Below, piece after piece: positions 59,506-64,000 of a DNA stretch of 64,000 nt; the stretch's first letter is position 1; each line of letters opens with the position of its first letter. This DNA comes from G963677085 sp963677085. Lineage in GTDB: Bacteria > Planctomycetota > Planctomycetia > Pirellulales > Thermoguttaceae. The notes below the pieces were generated by a model that ran no database searches, was not told where the DNA came from, and saw only the letters and a list, made by a program, of their open reading frames with translations. The position numbers and the translations under genes are program-made. The stretch covers positions 124,001 to 188,000 of the forward strand of contig CAXXFH010000001.1 of assembly GCA_963677085.2 (NCBI GenBank). The letters are read 5' to 3'.

Positions 59506-61665
59506 ATGTCCCTCGACCTCAATCAATGCTATGCTTGGCAGGTCGGTTCCTGTCCGGTTCACCCTGGCGGCCCCGTTTCCATGGACGATCGACCGTTCGC
59601 CCTCCGTTTTGCCCATCCGCTTCCCTACGGCGCGATCGCGCACGATGGTGGTGTGCAATTCGTGGTGTTCAGTCGCTCGGCCCACAAGATGCGGGTGTTG
59701 CTCTACGACAAAGTTACCGACCCCGATCCGGCCGAGATCATCGACTTCGATCCCGACCTGAATCGGTGGGGTGACATCTGGAGCATTTTCGTCCCTGGGG
59801 TCAGCCCCGGCCAGTTGTACCACTTTCAAGCCGATGGACCTCACGAACCGGAGCGAGGACACCGCTTCGATCCGCAGGCCCGTTTGGTCGATCCCTATGC
59901 CAAGGCCCTGGCCGGCACCTTCCTGCCAGCCGAGGGGGGGGTCGTTCGTCCGCCGAAGTGCGTTGTCATCGACGACGAGTTCGACTGGCAGGGCGATCGC
60001 CACCTGCGCCGCGACCTCTCGGAAACGGTCATTTACGAAATGCACGTCCGCGGTTTCACCCGGGCGCGGTCCAGCGGTGTTGAGCACCCTGGCACCTACT
60101 TGGGGGTAATTGAGAAAATTCCCTACTTGCAGTCGTTGGGGGTCACGGCGGTAGAACTGATGCCCGTGCATGAGTTCCCCATTCGCGACTGCCTGGGCCA
60201 GAAGCTCACTCGCCCGAACTACTGGGGCTACGATCCGATGGCGTTCTTCTCGCCACACCGGGGCTACGCGGCCGGCAGCGAGCCGGGTTGCCAGGTGCGA
60301 GAGTTCAAGGAAATGGTTCGCGCCCTGCACCAAGCCGGAATTGAAGTGATCCTCGACGTGGTCTTCAACCACACGTGCGAAGGCAACGAACATGGCCCGA
60401 CGATAAGCTTCAAAGGACTGGAAAACCGCGTTTACTATATGCTCGAAGGCGGCGGGAAGTACTACCGAAACTACTCAGGCTGCGGCAACACAGTTAACGG
60501 CAACCATCCAATTGTGCGCGAGTTGATCTTCCACTGCTTGCGACATTGGGTCCACAATTATCACGTCGATGGCTTCCGCTTTGACTTGGCATCGATTCTC
60601 AGCCGCGACCGGCAGGGAAACATCCTTCCCAATCCGCCAGTCGTCGAGTCGATTGCGGAAGACCCGCTGCTGGCCGATACGAAAATCATCGCCGAAGCGT
60701 GGGATGCGGCGGGCGCCTATCAGGTGGGCACATTTGCTGCCCTGCGCTGGGCGGAATGGAACGGCCGATACCGCGACGACGTCCGGCAGTTTTGGCGAGG
60801 TGATCCGCATATGCGAGGTCCCTTGGCCACCCGGCTGGCTGGTTCTAGTGACCTTTACCAGTCTAGCGGACGGAAGCCGTATCACAGCATCAACTTCGTC
60901 ATTTCACACGACGGTTTCACGCTGAGCGATTTAGTCAGCTACAACCATAAGCACAACGAGGCCAACGGCGAAGACAACCGCGACGGCGACAACAATAATC
61001 ATAGCTATAACTACGGCGTTGAAGGCCCAACGCGTCGCAAAGCGATTGCACGTATTCGCACCCAACAGATTAAGAACATGCTGACCACGCTCCTGCTCAG
61101 TCAGGGTGTGCCCATGATTCTCTCGGGCGATGAAACTCGCCGGACACAGCGAGGCAACAACAACGCCTATTGCCAAGACAACGCCATGTCGTGGTTCGAT
61201 TGGAAACGCGTTGAACGACACACGGCGTTGCAGCGATTCGTGCGCGGGCTGATTGATTTCCGCAAAGCCGAACCAACGATTCGGCAAGCCAACTTCCTGA
61301 CTGGCGATCCTGTCCGTCCCGGCGGTCTGCCAGGTGTCAGTTGGTTCGGCCCCAACGGAGAGCCGGTAGACTGGGCCAATGGTGAATCGAGTTTGACGTG
61401 CCTTCTAGCTGCCAAACCGCAGCCCAGTCCACTCGAGCTACCAAATCGACACGTGCTGCTGCTCTGCCATGCCGGGGCGGATGCAAGACGATTCGTCATT
61501 CCGAAGATCGCAAGTAAGCTGAAATGGTCGATCTTCGTCAACACGGGCGAGGAAACGCCGGCCGACATCTACCCCGACCTCGACGGCCCAGCCCCACCGG
61601 CTCACGGCACCCTCCAACTGGAAGGCCGTTCGATGATGGTCCTTATCGCGCCCGACGAACGATAG
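59506..61665 (+). CDS. glgX: Glycogen debranching enzyme GlgX
   Basis: A 719-residue GH13 enzyme of the isoamylase/GlgX group that removes short alpha-1,6-linked branches from glycogen. An N-terminal CBM48-like domain (about 25-150) precedes the barrel. Catalytic elements are visible: DVVFNHTCEG (region I), GFRFDLAS with the nucleophile Asp, IIAEAWDAAG with the acid/base Glu, and ISHDGFTLSD with the third Asp. ATG 59506 is used; ATG 59581 (MDDRPFALRFAHP) is a plausible shorter start, and neither has a clear ribosome-binding site. No other glycogen genes lie in the window. Confidence 0.93.
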   Translation: MSLDLNQCYAWQVGSCPVHPGGPVSMDDRPFALRFAHPLPYGAIAHDGGVQFVVFSRSAHKMRVLLYDKVTDPDPAEIIDFDPDLNRWGDIWSIFVPGVSPGQLYHFQADGPHEPERGHRFDPQARLVDPYAKALAGTFLPAEGGVVRPPKCVVIDDEFDWQGDRHLRRDLSETVIYEMHVRGFTRARSSGVEHPGTYLGVIEKIPYLQSLGVTAVELMPVHEFPIRDCLGQKLTRPNYWGYDPMAFFSPHRGYAAGSEPGCQVREFKEMVRALHQAGIEVILDVVFNHTCEGNEHGPTISFKGLENRVYYMLEGGGKYYRNYSGCGNTVNGNHPIVRELIFHCLRHWVHNYHVDGFRFDLASILSRDRQGNILPNPPVVESIAEDPLLADTKIIAEAWDAAGAYQVGTFAALRWAEWNGRYRDDVRQFWRGDPHMRGPLATRLAGSSDLYQSSGRKPYHSINFVISHDGFTLSDLVSYNHKHNEANGEDNRDGDNNNHSYNYGVEGPTRRKAIARIRTQQIKNMLTTLLLSQGVPMILSGDETRRTQRGNNNAYCQDNAMSWFDWKRVERHTALQRFVRGLIDFRKAEPTIRQANFLTGDPVRPGGLPGVSWFGPNGEPVDWANGESSLTCLLAAKPQPSPLELPNRHVLLLCHAGADARRFVIPKIASKLKWSIFVNTGEETPADIYPDLDGPAPPAHGTLQLEGRSMMVLIAPDER

Positions 61666-61801
61666 CCCACCACAGCAACGAAACACACAATCCACCGGAA
61701 CGACCAATGGTTGTTTCGGTGGATTGCATTTGCGCAATGCGACCAAGCCGTGGGAATCGTCCGAAGGTCGCCAATGCGAACACCTCGGCTATTGAGGCCT
61801 G

Positions 61802-61877
61802 CATAGCCAAAGAGCGGAAGGTGACCAACGGGAGCCCGGCTTTCCGAAGCGATCATTATTAATGCAGGTATCAATAA
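61802..61877. repeat. Dispersed intergenic repeat, copy 2
   Basis: Partner of 24-115. It contains GTGACCAACGGGAGCCCGGC at 61821-61840 and ends with TCAATAA, directly next to the ISL3 remnant. Confidence 0.6.
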
Positions 61878-61884
61878 TTCCGGT

Positions 61885-62040
61885 TCATCCGACTAAAGCG
61901 TAGGTTGTTGGGTGGATGGCGAGGATTTTGAGTCGGCGGAATTCGGGGTCTCGGAAGCCGTAGGTTTGGCGTTTCATGGTTTTGATTTTGTTGTTGGTGC
62001 CTTCCAGCGGGTCGGTTGAAATTGAGGTGCCCTATCGATG
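61885..62040 (-). pseudogene. ISL3-family transposase, C-terminal remnant
   Basis: On the minus strand the last about 48 codons of an ISL3-type transposase are intact, reading STDPLEGTNNKIKTMKRQ, then YGFRDPEFRRLKILAI, and a stop at 61885-61887. 'PLEGTNNKIK' and 'YGFRD' are hallmarks of this family's C-terminus. Everything upstream is missing; the sequence switches to an IS3 transposase within about 62030-62045. No complete element or terminal repeat is recognisable. It is a dead remnant. Confidence 0.8.
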
Positions 62041-62044
62041 ATGG

Positions 62045-62740
62045 ACACGGGGCGGCGTGACGTCGTTTGCTGATGTAGAACATTTCGATGTAGAAGTAAA
62101 TACTCCGCTGCGCCTCCGCACGCGAACGCTAGCGATGACGGCCCACCCATTCGGTCTTCAGCTTGCCGAAAAAGCTTTCGGCCGGGGCGTTGTTCCAGCA
62201 GTTGCCGCGGCGACTCATGCTCTGCGTGACGCGGAGAAACGCCAGGCGATCGCGAAAAGCGCTCGCGGCGTACTGGCTGCCGCGATCGCTGTGAAAGAGA
62301 AGATCGCCCGTCGGACGACGATGCGTGATGGCCATCTCGAAGGCCTCCAGAACGAGATCCACACGCATGTGGTCCGCCATCGCCCAGCCGACCACCCGGC
62401 GGGAAAATAGATCGATCACCGCCAGGTAGAGCCAGCCTTCGGCGGTGCGGACGTAGGTAATGTCGGAACCCCACTTCTCGTTCGGCCGCGTCGCCGTGAA
62501 ATCGCGCGCCAAGAGATTTTCGGCCACCGGAAGGTTGTGGTCTGAGTCGGTCGTGGTGGGCACGAAACGCGTCGCGACCGTCGCGTGCAGTCCTTGTCGC
62601 GTGAGGGTTTTTCGCACCGTCTCCGGGCAGCAGGCGACGCCTTCGGCGACCAGTTGCTCCTGGACTTTGCGATAGCCGACGGCACCGTGGTTCTCTTCGA
62701 AGGTGTCCGTTCCGCGGACCGCACCCGGTTTGAAATGGAC
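62045..62740 (-). pseudogene. IS3-family transposase (OrfB) pseudogene
   Basis: The minus strand encodes the integrase core of an IS3 OrfB. All three DDE positions are present: D in NEKWGSDITYV, D in LLFHSDRGSQYA and E in NAPAESFFGKLKTEW. Recognisable sequence begins at 'FEENHGAVGYRKVQEQL' (about 62705), so the N-terminus of OrfB and all of OrfA are missing. After KTEWVGRHR an in-frame TAG (62129-62131) interrupts the frame, yet the genuine C-terminus (RSRAEAQRSIYFYIEMFY) continues in the same frame before breaking into the ISL3 remnant. Both truncation and nonsense mutation mark it as inactive. Confidence 0.85.
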
Positions 62741-62847
62741 GGGAGGCGGGGGGGCGTGATTCGAGGTCGGGGCCGTTACGACGGGGTGGCCGGCTGGGCC
62801 GCGTCGTCTTTGGCCCAGGTGTCGGGCAGCAGTTGGTATGAGAGCCC

Positions 62848-62913
62848 GTTGCTCGGGATTGGGGTATAACGTTGGTGTTTACGAATCCGACGTTTCCCCA
62901 ACCCAGGAGCAAC
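62848..62913 (+). promoter_or_regulatory. Hairpin sequestering the IS110 transposase ribosome-binding site
   Basis: GTTGCTC (62848-62854) pairs with GAGCAAC (62907-62913), GGG (62855-62857) with CCC (62902-62904), TTGGGG (62859-62864) with CCCCAA (62896-62901), and AACGT (62868-62872) with ACGTT (62890-62894). The ribosome-binding GGAG (62906-62909) lies at the base of this stem, 8 bases before the ATG. Such a fold would block translation from read-through transcripts. The region might also belong to an IS110 guide (bridge) RNA. Confidence 0.6.
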
Positions 62914-62917
62914 GGAC

Positions 62918-63934
62918 ATGTCTGCCAGTTTAGAGGTTTTCGTAGGGCTGGACTACCACCAGGAGAGTGTCCAGGTGTGTTTGATGAACCAGAAGGGCAA
63001 GATTCTCAAGAATCGGGCTTGCCCCAACGATTGGCGCAAGGTGCGGCAGGCCGTGGGAGCACGGCGGCAGCGGGTGTCGGTGGCCATCGAGGCCTGTTGC
63101 GGGGCAGCCGATCTGGCCCAGGAGTTGGCCGAGAAGGCCGGCTGGTCGGTGAGCCTGGCGCACCCGGGCTACGTGGCGCGGATCAAGCAAAGTCCGGACA
63201 AGACGGACTTCGGCGATGCGCGGCTGCTGGCCGACCTGATTCGGGTGGGTTACCTGCCGAAAGTGTGGCTTCCGCCGCAGCAGATTCGCGAGTTGCGCAA
63301 GCTCGTTCGCTACCGCAGCCAGTTGGTCGACGACCGTCGCCGCACGAAACTGCGTCTGCGGGCGATCCTGCGGGACGAGCGCGTGGTGCTTCCGGACATC
63401 CGGCCCTGGACGCGTGTTTGGCTGAAATGGGTGCGGGAAGAGGCGAAGCTTTCGCCCACCTCGCAATGGATCGTGAAACAACAATTGGACCGGCTGGAAC
63501 AATTCAATCACGAGGTTCGCCAGGTCGAGCGGGAATTGCAGGCATGGGCCGACGAGGACCGCCTTTGCCTGAAGTTGATGGAGTTGGCCGGAATCGGGTT
63601 GATCACGGCGGTTACCCTGCGGGCGGAGATCGGGCGTTTCGATCGCTTTGCCAAGGGCAAGCAGCTTGCCCGATTTTGCGGTCTTTCGCCGCGCAACGCG
63701 TCGAGTGGAACGCGGCAGGCGGACAGCGGCCTGATCAAAGCGGGCAATCCGCAACTGCGGAGCATCTTGATCGAGGCGGCCCATCGTTTGATGTTACGCG
63801 AGCCACGATGGCGAAAGTTCAGCGCCCGGCTGCGCCGAAGAAAGAAGCCCACGAACGTGATCGTGGCGGCCGTGGCGAATCGTTGGATTCGTTGGCTTTT
63901 TCACCAGATGCAGCCCGACCAGTTAGCATGCTGA
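62918..63934 (+). CDS. IS110-family transposase (DEDD)
   Basis: A 338-residue recombinase of the IS110/IS900/IS902 type. The N-terminal RuvC-like DEDD domain is seen in 'VFVGLDYHQ', 'VAIEACCGAA' and 'KTDFGDARLLADL'. The C-terminal transposase_20 domain is seen in 'ELAGIGLITAVTLRAEIG', 'FCGLSPRNASSGTRQADSG' with the candidate serine, and 'GNPQLRSILIEAAHRLM'. The frame is uninterrupted and full length, so it may be active. GGAG lies 8 bases upstream but inside a hairpin. IS110 elements lack terminal inverted repeats and use a guide RNA, so the ends cannot be placed by eye; the right end may lie beyond 64000. Confidence 0.94.
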   Translation: MSASLEVFVGLDYHQESVQVCLMNQKGKILKNRACPNDWRKVRQAVGARRQRVSVAIEACCGAADLAQELAEKAGWSVSLAHPGYVARIKQSPDKTDFGDARLLADLIRVGYLPKVWLPPQQIRELRKLVRYRSQLVDDRRRTKLRLRAILRDERVVLPDIRPWTRVWLKWVREEAKLSPTSQWIVKQQLDRLEQFNHEVRQVERELQAWADEDRLCLKLMELAGIGLITAVTLRAEIGRFDRFAKGKQLARFCGLSPRNASSGTRQADSGLIKAGNPQLRSILIEAAHRLMLREPRWRKFSARLRRRKKPTNVIVAAVANRWIRWLFHQMQPDQLAC

Positions 63935-64000
63935 AAACGGAATATCACGCACACCAGTAGAACCGCGGAAGCTGTGGAATCAACGAAATTCGGAGGCCCG

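Noticed and set aside
62872..63960. 362-codon frame overlapping the IS110 transposase in another frame
   Set aside because: The frame beginning at 62918 carries all DEDD transposase motifs; the longer frame has none and is a high-GC artefact.
1..64000. tRNA, rRNA genes or CRISPR array
   Set aside because: No T-loop/anticodon arrangement, rRNA core sequence or regularly spaced repeat-spacer array was recognised on either strand.

Overview
The window reads as a chromosomal segment of a member of the Planctomycetota, probably Pirellulales-like; the order is an inference from gene content. The signs are a DUF1559 pseudopilin-like protein, a PEP-CTERM protein, a formylglycine-dependent sulfatase beside polysaccharide hydrolases, membrane proteins with an N-terminal NPYxSP motif, two GroEL copies around one GroES, an EF-G of the mitochondria-like spd type, a planctomycete-style Ser/Thr kinase, and many short palindromic repeats between genes. 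Coding density is moderate and genes lie on both strands. I found no rRNA, tRNA or CRISPR array.

Layout. 0.2-3.7 kb: voltage-gated-type K+ channel, a secreted LamG/PEP-CTERM protein and a DUF1559 protein. 3.7-12.1 kb: a glycan-degradation island with GH29 fucosidase and sulfatase on the minus strand, a divergent XylR-type regulator, then esterase, GH16 and GH27 on the plus strand. 12.3-21.2 kb, minus strand: EF-G, an HD-GYP response regulator, a PAS protein with a degenerate receiver, HemB and a Ser/Thr kinase. 21.4-32.5 kb: TruB, a structured-RNA candidate, FtsK, then cimA-valS behind what looks like a ribosome-mediated attenuator with a Val/Ile-rich leader peptide. 32.7-34.9 kb: three tandem paralogous membrane proteins, the third frameshifted.

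35.2-41.7 kb: a bifunctional-nuclease-family protein, then a minus-strand threonine/lysine-pathway cluster (hom, an ApgM-like probable homoserine kinase, a four-ACT aspartokinase), and an M42 aminopeptidase. 41.7-49.0 kb: a protein-quality-control cluster groEL1-groES-groEL2-dnaJ-grpE followed by two small zinc-ribbon proteins (FmdB-like, YacG). 49.2-61.7 kb: membrane protein, P-II, a large zinc metalloprotease, DsbD-like thiol:disulfide interchange protein, PurM, a cytochrome c-prime-like lipoprotein and the glycogen debranching enzyme GlgX. 61.9-64.0 kb: a mobile-element scar in which an ISL3 C-terminal fragment abuts a nonsense-mutated IS3 transposase, followed by an apparently intact IS110-family transposase.

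The most interesting signals are regulatory and non-coding: the cimA-valS attenuator (27529-27681), a rod-shaped RNA candidate with its own promoter and T-run (23232-23452), a 79-bp 'palindrome of palindromes' repeat present in at least three clear copies, and a hairpin that buries the ribosome-binding site of the IS110 transposase. All functional calls come from reading motifs by eye; no database or folding program was run.
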